Shown: positions 16,018 to 24,177 of the stretch, piece by piece | Layout of the letters: the number at the start of each line of letters is the position of its first letter | Numbering within the stretch: the stretch's first letter is position 1 | Source: Weizmannia acidilactici | Lineage (GTDB): Bacteria > Bacillota > Bacilli > Bacillales > Bacillaceae_C | DNA length: 64,000 bases | Direction of reading: 5' to 3' | Assembly (NCBI RefSeq): GCF_008974225.1 | Contig: NZ_BKZR01000013.1 | Location: 13,552 to 77,551, forward strand | Notes under the pieces: generated by a model | Seen by the model: the letters and a program-made list of their open reading frames with translations, nothing else | Told to the model about the DNA's origin: nothing | Database searches by the model: none | Program-made: the position numbers and the translations under genes

Positions 16018-17055
16018 TTATTCTTGTACGGAAAACTGCTGTAAGAAACGGATATCGTTCGTATAGAAATGGCGGATGTCATCGATGCCGTATTTTAGCA
16101 TCGCAATCCGCTCCGGCCCCATGCCGAACGCAAAACCAGTGTACTTATCGGCATCAAATCCGGACATTGTTAACACGCGCGGATGTACCATGCCGGCCCC
16201 TAAAATTTCAATCCAGCCGGTGCCTTTGCATACATGGCAGCCGTGCCCTCCGCACATTTTGCACGAAATATCCATTTCAACAGATGGTTCGGTGAACGGG
16301 AAAAAGCTCGGACGCAGACGGATTTCGCGGTCTTCACCGAACATTTTTTTCGCAAAAACTTCAAGGGTGCCTTTTAAATCAGCCATGGTGATGTTTTCAT
16401 CCACGACAAGCCCTTCAATCTGCATAAACTGGTGAGAATGTGTCGCATCGTCGTTATCGCGTCGGTACACTTTCCCCGGGCAGATGATTTTAACAGGGCC
16501 TTTGCCATGATGCTTCTCAAGCGTCCTTGCCTGGTTCGGCGACGTATGGGTCCTGAGCAAAATTTCCCCGGTAATATAAAAGGTGTCCTGCATATCACGC
16601 GCCGGATGCCCTTTCGGCAAGTTCAGCGCTTCGAAATTGTAATAATCGGTTTCCACTTCCGGCCCTTCGGCAATTTTGTATCCCATCCCGATGAACAAGT
16701 CTTCAATTTCCTCGATGACTTTTGTAAGCGGATGTTGGTTTCCTGTTTTTACCGGGCGACCCGGCAGCGTGACATCAATTTTTTCGGATGCCAGTTGCTT
16801 TTCGATGGCTTCCGCTTCCAAAGCGACCTGTTTCTTTTCAATCCCGGTTTGGATCGCAACCCTTACCGCATTGGCGAGCGCACCCATTTTCGGCCGCTTT
16901 TCCGCCGATAATTTGCCCATCCCGCGCAGGACTTCCGTAATCGGCCCTTTTTTGCCGAGATAGGCAACGCGAATGTCGTTTAATGTTTTTAAATCGGCCG
17001 CTTCTTCGATTTTGGCGAGGGCTTCAGTTTGCAGTTCTTTTAATCTTTCTTCCAT
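16018..17055 (-). CDS. pheS: Phenylalanyl-tRNA synthetase, alpha subunit
   Basis: Catalytic subunit of phenylalanyl-tRNA synthetase. It has 345 residues, with an N-terminal coiled coil (about 1-90), then class II motifs: motif 1 around HPLTKVIEEIEDLFIGMGY, motif 2 around RTHTSPNQARTLE and CPGKVYRRDNDDATHSHQF, and motif 3 around GFAFGMGPERIAMLKYGIDD. A cysteine cluster (CKMCGGHGCHVCKGTG) sits in the C-terminal part. The SD AAAGGAGG precedes the ATG. Expression should respond to uncharged tRNA-Phe through the leader at 17087-17353. Confidence 0.97.
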   Translation of the reverse strand: MEERLKELQTEALAKIEEAADLKTLNDIRVAYLGKKGPITEVLRGMGKLSAEKRPKMGALANAVRVAIQTGIEKKQVALEAEAIEKQLASEKIDVTLPGRPVKTGNQHPLTKVIEEIEDLFIGMGYKIAEGPEVETDYYNFEALNLPKGHPARDMQDTFYITGEILLRTHTSPNQARTLEKHHGKGPVKIICPGKVYRRDNDDATHSHQFMQIEGLVVDENITMADLKGTLEVFAKKMFGEDREIRLRPSFFPFTEPSVEMDISCKMCGGHGCHVCKGTGWIEILGAGMVHPRVLTMSGFDADKYTGFAFGMGPERIAMLKYGIDDIRHFYTNDIRFLQQFSVQE

Positions 17056-17086
17056 TATGCTGTACCTCCTTTAGTTTTCGGGCGTT

Positions 17087-17353
17087 AAAAAACCCCGCCC
17101 CAAGCAAAGGGACGAGGTTGTATGTATCGCGGTACCACCCTAATTAACATAATAAAATTATGTTCACTCATTGGGATAACGGCTTTGCACCGTCCCGCCT
17201 TTACATTGCACAGGCAATGGTCCAAGCGGCAACTCGAGGGGTGAACTTCGCTTTATTTCCCCATAAAAATGCTTCCAGTCTGCGGCATTTTTTCCCTGCA
17301 TGGCGAGCATAAAGCTACTTTTCCCTGTCATTGTTTTTGACATTTTTCAGTTA
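17087..17353 (-). promoter_or_regulatory. T-box leader of pheST
   Basis: The minus-strand leader contains the T-box core AGGGTGGTACCGCG (17141-17128) and a terminator (CCTCGTCC pairing with GGGCGGGG, then six T at 17092-17087) just before pheS. UUC, a Phe codon, at 17245-17243 after GCGAAG is a plausible specifier. Uncharged tRNA-Phe would stabilise the antiterminator. The specifier assignment is inference because I did not fold stem I fully. Confidence 0.92.
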
Positions 17354-17359
17354 TTTTTT

Positions 17360-17388
17360 ATTATAGCGGGATGCGCCCGGGATTTCAA
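17360..17388 (-). promoter_or_regulatory. SigA promoter of the pheST leader
   Basis: Minus strand: TTGAAA, 17-base spacer, perfect TATAAT. The predicted start point is about 300 bases upstream of pheS, consistent with a full T-box leader. Confidence 0.8.
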
Positions 17389-17403
17389 ACGGATTTTAGA
17401 ATT

Positions 17404-18159
17404 TTAGTCACGCATTGCAAAATCGTACATCAAAATCCCGGCAGCAACTGCGACGTTCAGCGATTCGCTTTTGCCGAAAATCGGGATGTATAAGTTTTGT
17501 TCGGTTTTGGCGAGCAAATCCGGATTTACACCACTTCCTTCATTGCCGACAAGGATGGCAAACGAGTCCCCAGGATCCACTTCACGGTAAGAAACGCCAT
17601 TATCAAGCGCTGTCCCGTAAACCGGAACGTCCGCTTCCTTCAGTTTTTCGATCCACATGTTTAAATCGCCCTTTAACAGGTCGACATGCAGATGGCTCCC
17701 TTGTGCGGCGCGCAAAACTTTCGGGCTGTACGCTTCAGCAGAGCCTTTCCCTAAAATTACGGCATCAAACCCGGCGGCGTCGGCTGTACGGATCATCGTG
17801 CCGATATTGCCGGGATCCTGGACGGCATCAATGAGCAGGAAACGTTTGCCGATGATTTTGGACGGCTGTTTCTTCATCCGGCACACGGCAAAAATGCCTT
17901 GGCTTGTTTCCGTATTGGCAAGGGCTTTGCTGATTTCATGCGCCACCGTTGTAACGGGCAGCCCTTCGATATCCCAAGAATCCGGCATTGTGACGCCTTC
18001 TTCAAGTATGATTTCAAGCACAACTTTTTCTTTCAGCGCTTCTTCGACCGGATGGAATCCTTCCAGCAAATAGGTAAACGTTTTTCCGCGTTCTTTTTTC
18101 GTGCTGAGTTTTTTCCAATGTTTCACTTGCGGGTTTTGCAAGGATTGAATGAATTTCAC
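17404..18159 (-). CDS. ysgA: SpoU/TrmH-family rRNA 2'-O-methyltransferase
   Basis: SPOUT methyltransferase that uses SAM to methylate a ribose 2'-O on RNA. It has 251 residues: an N-terminal substrate-binding domain (about 1-95) and a C-terminal SpoU domain with LLIDAVQDPGNIGTMIRTAD (about 128), FAILVGNEGSGV (about 203) and LYIPIFGKSESLNVAVAAGI (about 223), the three knot motifs. It is the orthologue of B. subtilis YsgA by position and sequence; that protein is reported to act on 23S rRNA (RlmP), which I recall rather than derive. It lies upstream of the pheST promoter. Confidence 0.9.
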   Translation of the reverse strand: MKFIQSLQNPQVKHWKKLSTKKERGKTFTYLLEGFHPVEEALKEKVVLEIILEEGVTMPDSWDIEGLPVTTVAHEISKALANTETSQGIFAVCRMKKQPSKIIGKRFLLIDAVQDPGNIGTMIRTADAAGFDAVILGKGSAEAYSPKVLRAAQGSHLHVDLLKGDLNMWIEKLKEADVPVYGTALDNGVSYREVDPGDSFAILVGNEGSGVNPDLLAKTEQNLYIPIFGKSESLNVAVAAGILMYDFAMRD

Positions 18160-18263
18160 CGTACCTGCTCCCTCATATCAAAGTTATATCTTGAAATAGT
18201 ATACATAAAAACAGCGGGCTTGTGAAATGCTACCATTGAATTTGGATGAAAGGAGTGCCTGTG

Positions 18264-18476
18264 ATGAATTTGGATTTGCGGAAAGCTGTCATCCATAACG
18301 TAAGCGGGGACACACAGAAACAGCTGGAAGATACGATTGTGGATGCCATTCAAAGAGGTGAAGAAAAAATGCTGCCGGGGCTTGGCGTCCTGTTTGAAGT
18401 GATTTGGAACAATGCGGATGCAAACGAAAAGAAAATGATGCTGGAAACGCTCGAGCATGGGCTGAAACAGGCGTAG
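18264..18476 (+). CDS. sspI: Small acid-soluble spore protein I
   Basis: Minor spore-core protein made in the forespore. It has 70 residues beginning MNLDLRKAVIHNVSGDTQKQ, with the very conserved EEKMLPGLGVLFEVIW segment. Start ATG 18264 has AAAGGAG 9 bases before it; an in-frame ATG 18 bases upstream overlaps that Shine-Dalgarno region and is unlikely. It is a clear sign that the organism sporulates. The only terminator-like hairpin downstream is the right end of the miniature element at 18488-18721. Confidence 0.95.
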   Translation: MNLDLRKAVIHNVSGDTQKQLEDTIVDAIQRGEEKMLPGLGVLFEVIWNNADANEKKMMLETLEHGLKQA

Positions 18477-18487
18477 CCGGGGAGCCC

Positions 18488-18721
18488 GGGGTGCTGTCCC
18501 AAAAGTCGGTAAACTGAACTTAGTGGGCTAAAATTTTCCCGTGAAAATGGTTCTGGGAAGTTTACTCAAGACCGTTTGAGCAAAACTTTCCTAATAAAAT
18601 GGTTTTGAGAAGCTTACTCACGACCGTTAGAGGAAAATAATACTCCTGAAACAGTTCTTAGAAGCTTTATAAAGGTCATTTAAATAAAATTTCTGCTTAA
18701 AGGGGCTTTTTGGACAGCCCC
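18488..18721. mobile_element. MITE-like element with terminal inverted repeats and internal 52-bp tandem repeats
   Basis: About 234 bp. The left end GGGGTGCTGTCCCAAAAG is an imperfect inverted match to the right end, which reads GGGGCTGTCCAAAAAG on the minus strand. Inside, a 52-base unit recurs starting at 18547, 18599 and 18651 (ATGGTTCTGGGAAGTTTACT, ATGGTTTTGAGAAGCTTACT, ACAGTTCTTAGAAGCTTTAT), and a degenerate fourth copy precedes them. No reading frame of note is present. The right end itself forms a perfect GGGGCT/AGCCCC hairpin followed by TTTT, so it may terminate sspI transcription. Confidence 0.65.
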
Positions 18722-18728
18722 TTTTATA

Positions 18729-19766
18729 TCACAATTTTATCACGCTTGGGCTCGGCTGTTCAAAGCCCCTTTCCAAAATTTCCATGTTGGCCAGTAATTC
18801 CTCATCGCGGACAAGTTTTTCGGCACCGTTGATTATACTCTCATACATTAGGTCATAGATGCGGCCGTAATCGCCTTGCGGTGTCGGCACTGTTTCTTCC
18901 ACGATGTTTCCTTCCGCATCGATGTAAGTAAGTTTACCATATGCTTCTTCCGGATCCACCCCAAAATTTTCGCTGCCCGGCATTTTCCCAGCTTTCAGGC
19001 ATGTTTCCTGCTGGTCAATGCCATATTTGATAAAGCTCCCTTTCGTGCCGTGGAGAATCCATTTCGGATATGGGTCGAGCACAAGGTGGCTCGTTTTCAC
19101 AATAGCTTTAAAATTATCATAGAAAAGCTGGACTTCATACAGGTCGTCCGGATTTTCTGTGTTCCGTACCGAACGGATATCATAGGCAGCATGGTGCGGG
19201 CGCCCGAACAACGAAATCATCTGGTCAATCGTATGGACACCGAGGCCGTACAATGCCCCTTCATAATACTTTCCGGGGGCACTTGGCGCATCCGGCCTAT
19301 AATAATCAAAATGCGATTCAATTTCGACGAGTCCGCCGATTTTTCCGCTTTGGAGCACTTCTTTCACGGCGAGAAAATCCCCGTCAAATCGCCGGTTTTG
19401 ATAGGGCATCGCAACCAGCCCTTTTTCTTTTGCCAGTGCTGTGATCTCCTCAGCTTCTTTTTTTGTTGTGCAAAAAGGTTTTTCGACAAGGATATGTTTC
19501 CCGGCTTCCAGGCAAAGTTTCGCATATTCGTAGTGGGAATCGGGAGGCGTGCAAATGGACACCATTTGAATGTCCCCGTCATTCAGTATGTCTTCAATTT
19601 GGTTAGTAAAAAAGATTCCTCTTCCTTCGTATTGTTGTTCAAGTTCCGGTTTCCGTTCACGATTATAAATGGATTTCACCCGAATGGAGTCCCGGATCAA
19701 AACATAAGGCAAATGATAACGGTTTGTGCTTTTGCCAAATCCGATGTAAGCAATTGTAAGTGGCAT
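18729..19766 (-). CDS. Gfo/Idh/MocA-family NAD(P)-dependent oxidoreductase
   Basis: Predicted cytosolic sugar or inositol-type dehydrogenase; substrate unknown. It has 345 residues. The N-terminal Rossmann fold has IAYIGFGKSTNRYHLPY; CTPPDSHYEYAKLCLEAGKH and the EKPF motif (catalytic Lys, near residue 95) follow. The C-terminal domain has DYYRPDAPSAPGKYYEGALYG-type sequence, GVHTIDQMISLFGRP and YGIDQQETCLKAG. The whole protein resembles E. coli YhhX, more than the B. subtilis inositol dehydrogenases I know. GGGGG precedes the ATG. It is not part of the standard Bacillus order here. Confidence 0.85.
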   Translation of the reverse strand: MPLTIAYIGFGKSTNRYHLPYVLIRDSIRVKSIYNRERKPELEQQYEGRGIFFTNQIEDILNDGDIQMVSICTPPDSHYEYAKLCLEAGKHILVEKPFCTTKKEAEEITALAKEKGLVAMPYQNRRFDGDFLAVKEVLQSGKIGGLVEIESHFDYYRPDAPSAPGKYYEGALYGLGVHTIDQMISLFGRPHHAAYDIRSVRNTENPDDLYEVQLFYDNFKAIVKTSHLVLDPYPKWILHGTKGSFIKYGIDQQETCLKAGKMPGSENFGVDPEEAYGKLTYIDAEGNIVEETVPTPQGDYGRIYDLMYESIINGAEKLVRDEELLANMEILERGFEQPSPSVIKL

Positions 19767-19993
19767 GGCGCGTCCCCCTTTTTATGTATACTCTTTCTCA
19801 AATTGTATATCTTTTTGCAGGGAATCTTCCAATGATTTTAGCTAAAAACTTGGGGGACAAATATCCCCTGCCGCTATCTTTTGCTGTACCGCCGATATTT
19901 TGGCAGCTTTTCGCCAATAAATTATTTTAAGGGCGGAATACCTTGTAAAAACAAGCTTTTTTGGGAGATTCCCTGTTTCCACGCCGCATACAG

Positions 19994-20022
19994 AAAAACC
20001 GGACAAGAAAAAGTGCCCGACT
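19994..20022 (-). terminator. Possible terminator of the M42 aminopeptidase gene
   Basis: Minus strand: GGGCAC and GTCC pair with a bulge, followed by GGTTTTTC, just after the ysdC stop. The stem is weak. The rest of 19767-19993 contains no gene that I can support and presumably holds the promoter of the oxidoreductase gene. Confidence 0.4.
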
Positions 20023-20030
20023 TATAACTT

Positions 20031-21137
20031 TCATCCAAAAATAATTTGATCTACTATTTTGCGGTCGAGACGTTTAATCACTTCGGTCATCAATTTTACC
20101 GTATTTTCGTAATCATCCCGGTGGAGCATGGCGGCATGCGAATGGATGTAGCGCGTCGCAATCGTCACGGCCAAGGACGGAATCCCGCTGCCGACCAGAT
20201 GGATGGAACCGGCATCCGTGCCGCCACCCGGAATTGATTCATATTGGTACGGGATATTTAACTCTTCGGCAACTTTCACAACGGTATCACGCAAGCCTTT
20301 ATGGGACACCATTGAAGCATCGTAAATAACAATTTGCGGCCCTTTGCCCATTTTGCTGAGCGCTTCTTTTTCGCTGATTCCCGGCGTATCGCCTGCAATG
20401 CCGACATCGAGTGCAAAGGCGATGTCCGGTTTGACTTTGTTCGCCGCCGTTTTGGCGCCGCGAAGACCGACTTCTTCCTGGACATTTGTGACTCCGTAAA
20501 CGACATTCGGATGGTTTTCTTTTTGCAGATTTTTCAGCACGTCAATGACAACGGCGCATCCAATGCGGTTATCCCAAGCCTTGGCGAGCAGCATCTTTTC
20601 ATTTTTCATAACGGTGAATTCAAAATATGGCACGACCATGTCGCCCGGTTTGACGCCCCATTCAAGTGCTTCTTCGCAGCTTGTCGCTCCGATGTCAATA
20701 AACATATCTTTGATTTCGTACGGTTTTTTCCGTGCTTCCGGCGGTAAAATATGCGGCGGCTTCGAACCGATCACACCTGTAATATCGCCTTTATCCGTCA
20801 CAACGGTTACGCGCTGGGCAAGCATGACCTGCGACCACCAGCCGCCGACCGTTTGGAAACGGAGGAACCCTTTCTCGTCAATTTTTGTAACCATGAAGCC
20901 GACTTCATCCATATGGCCGGCGATCATGATTTTCGGCCCATCCACCCGGCCCGTTTTTTTCGCAATCAGGCTCCCGAGCCCGTCGGTGTCCAGTTCATCG
21001 GAATACGGCTCTATATATTTTTTGATAACGGCGCGCACTTCTCTTTCATTGCCGGCAATTCCCTTTGCATCGGTCAACTCTTTCAGCATGGACAGCGTCT
21101 CATCTAATTGTGCTAATCGGTATCCCCCCATGTTCAT
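20031..21137 (-). CDS. ysdC: M42-family metallo-aminopeptidase
   Basis: Cobalt/zinc aminopeptidase of the PepA/FrvX (M42) family, forming tetrahedral particles in studied relatives. It has 368 residues as drawn. Metal-binding and catalytic motifs: MIAGHMDEVGFM (His and Asp, near 71), AKAWDNRIGCAV (bridging Asp), NVQEEVGLRGAKTAA (Glu-Glu), ALDVGIAGDTPG (Asp), and ATRYIHSHAAMLH (His). The start is odd: ATG 21137 has no Shine-Dalgarno sequence, while GGGGGG lies 7 bases before residue 8, whose codon is TTA at 21116-21114. Homologues begin at that position. Confidence 0.9.
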   Translation of the reverse strand: MNMGGYRLAQLDETLSMLKELTDAKGIAGNEREVRAVIKKYIEPYSDELDTDGLGSLIAKKTGRVDGPKIMIAGHMDEVGFMVTKIDEKGFLRFQTVGGWWSQVMLAQRVTVVTDKGDITGVIGSKPPHILPPEARKKPYEIKDMFIDIGATSCEEALEWGVKPGDMVVPYFEFTVMKNEKMLLAKAWDNRIGCAVVIDVLKNLQKENHPNVVYGVTNVQEEVGLRGAKTAANKVKPDIAFALDVGIAGDTPGISEKEALSKMGKGPQIVIYDASMVSHKGLRDTVVKVAEELNIPYQYESIPGGGTDAGSIHLVGSGIPSLAVTIATRYIHSHAAMLHRDDYENTVKLMTEVIKRLDRKIVDQIIFG

Positions 21138-21177
21138 TTATATTCAATGTCCATTATAATGGAAATCGATGAAAGTG

Positions 21178-21212
21178 TAAAAAACATCAGCTTTCTTAAG
21201 CAGCTGATGTTT
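21178..21212 (-). terminator. Intrinsic terminator after the polysaccharide ligase-like gene
   Basis: Minus strand: AACATCAGCT pairs with AGCTGATGTT around a short loop, followed by TTTT. Confidence 0.85.
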
Positions 21213-21226
21213 CATGAATGTCCAGA

Positions 21227-22438
21227 TTAATTCTTGGATTGGACAGTAATTTTTTTTATTAAATTTATGTTCAACGGGACATGCATCGATTTTGTATACC
21301 ACTCCCAATACGACAAAAGCACAACTGCCAGCAGGCCGATTTGGGGAGAAAAAACCGGTTCGTCCAAAAACCCGGTCAAGACAATGATCGGCAGGCTGAG
21401 AAGAAAGATATTTAAATATCTATAATTTTTTTTAACAAAAAATAACATACTTAATTTGCAGGCCGCCATCAAGAATACGGCCAAAAAAGCAATCCCGCCA
21501 ATCACCCCGTATTCTACAAATAATCCGATGAAAATATCATGAGCATGAAAAATATCTTTATGGAACAGGCTGGCATACGCCTGCTCAAAACCAATTGGCG
21601 TTGTTCCAAATAGAAAATGGTTTTCCCAAAGTTCAAAGGAATGGAGCCAAATTTTTTCCCTGTCCCAAAATGAACCGGCAATTGATTGATTTCTCGGAAT
21701 AAATGTTGTGAGTTTTCTTGCTCCTGCCGTAATGAAAATAAGGCCAGCAATAAAAACGCCTCTATTCAGCCTGAAAAAGAAGATGAGATATATGCAAATC
21801 ATTGCCACAACGCCGGCCCTCGATCCAGTGTCAAATACCCCTTTGCTTAAAATGAAAAGCGGCAATACTTTCCAAATGAAACTTTTCCAACGTTTCTTGC
21901 CCGCATTCTCAAGCATTTCGGCAAAAAGAAAAGCGATCCCCAACAGCAGCAGAAACATCGTAAAATTCGGATTGTAGGTACTGCCGATCAGTCTGTTGTA
22001 GTTTTTGTAACCTAACAATTCTGTCCCGGTTAGAAATGCGAGTACCGGTTCCCCGGATAACAGCTTGGGAACCCACCCAATTAAAATGTCATATATGCCG
22101 CAGCCAATGACGATCCACCGGAAAAACCTGAACTTATCACTTGTGCCGGTGTCCATAACTTTAAGATAAATTCCCCAGTAGAAAAGAACCCTCAAGCTTT
22201 CAATGAAAAGAAACGGCTTTGCCATTTGTAATGCTGCCCCGACGGTTGAAACCAAAAGGCAGAGGAAGAATAAGGATATGAAAGAAAAAGGAAACAGCCG
22301 TTTATTTTTTATATGGCTGTACAGTGCTGCCAAGCTTAAAACCAGCATAAAAAATATGCCTGCCGGCGGCAAAACAAAACATAAGATTGTACTTAGCTCA
22401 AATATCTTATTTTTAATAAAATGAATAGTCACTTGCAT
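21227..22438 (-). CDS. O-antigen ligase/polymerase-like multi-pass membrane protein
   Basis: Predicted to join or polymerise surface polysaccharide units at the membrane (Wzy_C/O-antigen ligase family). It has 403 residues with about ten hydrophobic segments. A typical periplasmic loop has SIAGSFWDREKIWLHSFELW, NHFLFGTTPIGFEQ and HAHDIFIGLFVEYGVIGGI, the family's His-containing ligase motif. Start ATG 22438 has GGGG 6 bases upstream; ATG 22450 has none. Codon use is clearly more A/T-rich than the neighbours and no other polysaccharide gene is nearby, which suggests acquisition. It is not in the B. subtilis synteny that I know. Confidence 0.8.
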   Translation of the reverse strand: MQVTIHFIKNKIFELSTILCFVLPPAGIFFMLVLSLAALYSHIKNKRLFPFSFISLFFLCLLVSTVGAALQMAKPFLFIESLRVLFYWGIYLKVMDTGTSDKFRFFRWIVIGCGIYDILIGWVPKLLSGEPVLAFLTGTELLGYKNYNRLIGSTYNPNFTMFLLLLGIAFLFAEMLENAGKKRWKSFIWKVLPLFILSKGVFDTGSRAGVVAMICIYLIFFFRLNRGVFIAGLIFITAGARKLTTFIPRNQSIAGSFWDREKIWLHSFELWENHFLFGTTPIGFEQAYASLFHKDIFHAHDIFIGLFVEYGVIGGIAFLAVFLMAACKLSMLFFVKKNYRYLNIFLLSLPIIVLTGFLDEPVFSPQIGLLAVVLLSYWEWYTKSMHVPLNINLIKKITVQSKN

Positions 22439-22555
22439 ATTATGCCCCATTAACTACAATTAATTTTTATAATAGGGCATCATTATAACCTATCCAGATT
22501 AAAATTTCGTTAAAATACTCCGCCGGCGCTTTAAATTAGAAAGATATGAATTTTG

Positions 22556-23011
22556 TTAATTGAAACGGGTAAGGCCCGAGGATCCAAATCCCCCTTCTCC
22601 CCTTTCCGAATCTGTCAATGCTTCAACCCGGCTGACAACCACAGAAGCAACCGGTGCGATAACCATCTGGGCAATCCTCATATTTTTTTCGACTTTGAAT
22701 GCCTTTTTTCCATGATTGATCAAAATCACTTTAATTTCTCCTCTGTAACCTTCATCGATTGTACCCGGGCTGTTTAAAACCGTGACGGCATGTTTTAAGG
22801 CCAACCCGCTTCTAGGCCTGACCTGGGCCTCTGTTCCGTGGGGAAGTTCAATACTGATGCCGGTGCGGATCAGCTCCGCCTCTCCCGGTGCAATGACTTT
22901 TTCTTCAATGGAAAACAAATCCAGCCCCGCATCGCCTAGATTGGCCCTTTGCGGCAACTGCGCGTCTTGATGCAATAATTTTACTTTTAAATGATAGTCC
23001 AATGCCGACAC
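22556..23011 (-). CDS. dut: dUTP diphosphatase (dUTPase)
   Basis: Hydrolyses dUTP to dUMP, keeping uracil out of DNA and feeding thymidylate synthesis. It has 151 residues with all five trimeric-dUTPase motifs: GDAGLDLF, RPRSGLALKH, GTIDEGYRGEI with the catalytic Asp region, RIAQMVIAP, and the C-terminal P-loop-like RGEGGFGSSG. The drawn GTG start lies only 2 bases after AAAGGAG; TTG at 23002 (11 bases after GGAG) is an equally possible start that removes three residues. Confidence 0.95.
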   Translation of the reverse strand: MSALDYHLKVKLLHQDAQLPQRANLGDAGLDLFSIEEKVIAPGEAELIRTGISIELPHGTEAQVRPRSGLALKHAVTVLNSPGTIDEGYRGEIKVILINHGKKAFKVEKNMRIAQMVIAPVASVVVSRVEALTDSERGEGGFGSSGLTRFN

Positions 23012-23146
23012 TGCTCCTTTTTAAGCTTTGTTTATTACGCGGAGGCATATCTCCATGATGATTATAACAAAATAAGACCAGCTTTTACTGTTTATAAATG
23101 TACAAAAGAAAAATTTTTCTCACATTAAACGTAAAGGGGGGTTTTC

Positions 23147-23320
23147 ATGAAAAAATTTCGCAAAAAACATCCGGAAATCCCGGCAACCCCAGAAGTTTCA
23201 ATTGCAACCGACTTGAATGAATATCCGCCGGGTGAATCCGTTGATGAGCATGCCAACTTGGAGGCGGTAAACGCCATTTTAAACGAAGAAGAAATTAAAC
23301 AACAGACGGAAAATTTATAA
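23147..23320 (+). CDS. Small charged protein of unknown function (57 residues)
   Basis: The frame begins MKKFRKKHPEIPATPEVSIA, continues with an Asp/Glu/Pro-rich middle (TDLNEYPPGESVDEHANLEA) and ends NEEEIKQQTENL. A strong Shine-Dalgarno sequence (AAAGGGGGG) sits 5 bases before the ATG and a textbook terminator follows the stop at 8 bases, so it looks like a real single-gene transcript. The basic N-terminus and acidic remainder suggest a soluble, possibly disordered protein; there is no membrane helix or cysteine. I do not recognise a family. Confidence 0.7.
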   Translation: MKKFRKKHPEIPATPEVSIATDLNEYPPGESVDEHANLEAVNAILNEEEIKQQTENL

Positions 23321-23327
23321 TTTAGAT

Positions 23328-23363
23328 GGCAGGCGGCAACTTTGGGGGCGCCTGCCCCTTTTT
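23328..23363 (+). terminator. Intrinsic terminator of the 57-residue ORF
   Basis: Perfect 8-bp stem GGCAGGCG/CGCCTGCC, followed by CCTTTTT on the plus strand. Confidence 0.9.
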
Positions 23364-23523
23364 GTGGAAAAACCGAAGTATTCCCCTTAAAAATGATCAA
23401 CGAAGAACAAATAACCCGACTTCGGCTTCTGTTTTATCCGTGGATTTTTAAATATATCCACGAAATTTCCCAAAATATCAATGGATTGGTACCTAAATAC
23501 GCATAAGGGTATCTTTGATTTTA

Positions 23524-23558
23524 AAAAATAGAGCCCCCAACCCGGATTGGAGGCCCCA
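23524..23558 (-). terminator. Intrinsic terminator of infC-rpmI-rplT
   Basis: Minus strand: GGGCCTCCAA pairs with TTGGGGGCTC (including G-U pairs) around CCGG-rich bases, then TATTTTTT. Confidence 0.85.
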
Positions 23559-23565
23559 TTTTTCA

Positions 23566-23919
23566 TTACAACGCTGCTTTTGCTTTGTTTGCCAGTTCAG
23601 CAAATGCTTTTTCGTCGGTAACAGCAAGGTCGGCAAGCATTTTGCGGTTGACTTCGATACCGGCCAGTTTCAAGCCGTGCATTAAACGGCTGTAGGAAAG
23701 GCCGTTGATTCTTGCAGCAGCATTGATACGTGTAATCCAAAGTTTGCGGAAATCGCGTTTTTTCTGGCGACGGTCGCGATACGCATACATATAGGATTTC
23801 ATCACTTGCTGGTTGGCAACTTTATATAAAGTGTGTTTCGAACCATAATAACCTTTTGCTAATTTAATGATTTTTTTGCGTCGTCTGCGGGTTACTGTAC
23901 CGCCTTTTACACGTGGCAT
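23566..23919 (-). CDS. rplT: 50S ribosomal protein L20
   Basis: Primary 23S rRNA-binding protein needed early in 50S assembly, and the autogenous repressor of its own operon in bacilli. It has 117 residues, begins MPRVKGGTVTRRRRKKIIKLAKG and carries the conserved RDRRQKKRDFRKLWITRINA and NGLSYSRLMHGLK segments. It is the last gene of infC-rpmI-rplT. Confidence 0.98.
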   Translation of the reverse strand: MPRVKGGTVTRRRRKKIIKLAKGYYGSKHTLYKVANQQVMKSYMYAYRDRRQKKRDFRKLWITRINAAARINGLSYSRLMHGLKLAGIEVNRKMLADLAVTDEKAFAELANKAKAAL

Positions 23920-23951
23920 ATTATTTTCCTCCTATTTAAATCTTCGTTTTC

Positions 23952-24149
23952 TTATTGATTGTCCAGCATTTGGCGGATCCGTTTCATGTCGCTGGCGGAT
24001 ACAAGCGTCGCTTTACGCAGCTGGCGTTTTTGTTTAGTCAATTTATTTGCGAACAAATGGCTTCTGTAAGCGTGGGAACGTTTCAGGCTGCCTGAGCCGG
24101 TTTTCTTAAAACGCTTTGCAGAGCCGCGGTGAGTTTTCATTTTTGGCAT
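23952..24149 (-). CDS. rpmI: 50S ribosomal protein L35
   Basis: Small structural protein of the 50S subunit. It has 65 residues beginning MPKMKTHRGSAKRFKKTGSG. A longer open frame reaches 24203, but ATG 24149 matches all L35 N-termini and has GAGG 8 bases upstream. It sits between infC and rplT. Confidence 0.98.
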   Translation of the reverse strand: MPKMKTHRGSAKRFKKTGSGSLKRSHAYRSHLFANKLTKQKRQLRKATLVSASDMKRIRQMLDNQ

Positions 24150-24177
24150 TTGGTCGTCCTCCTCAAATATCAAACAA

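Noticed and set aside
18488..18721. CRISPR array
   Set aside because: The 52-bp repeats are adjacent, degenerate and without unique spacers; no cas genes are in the window.
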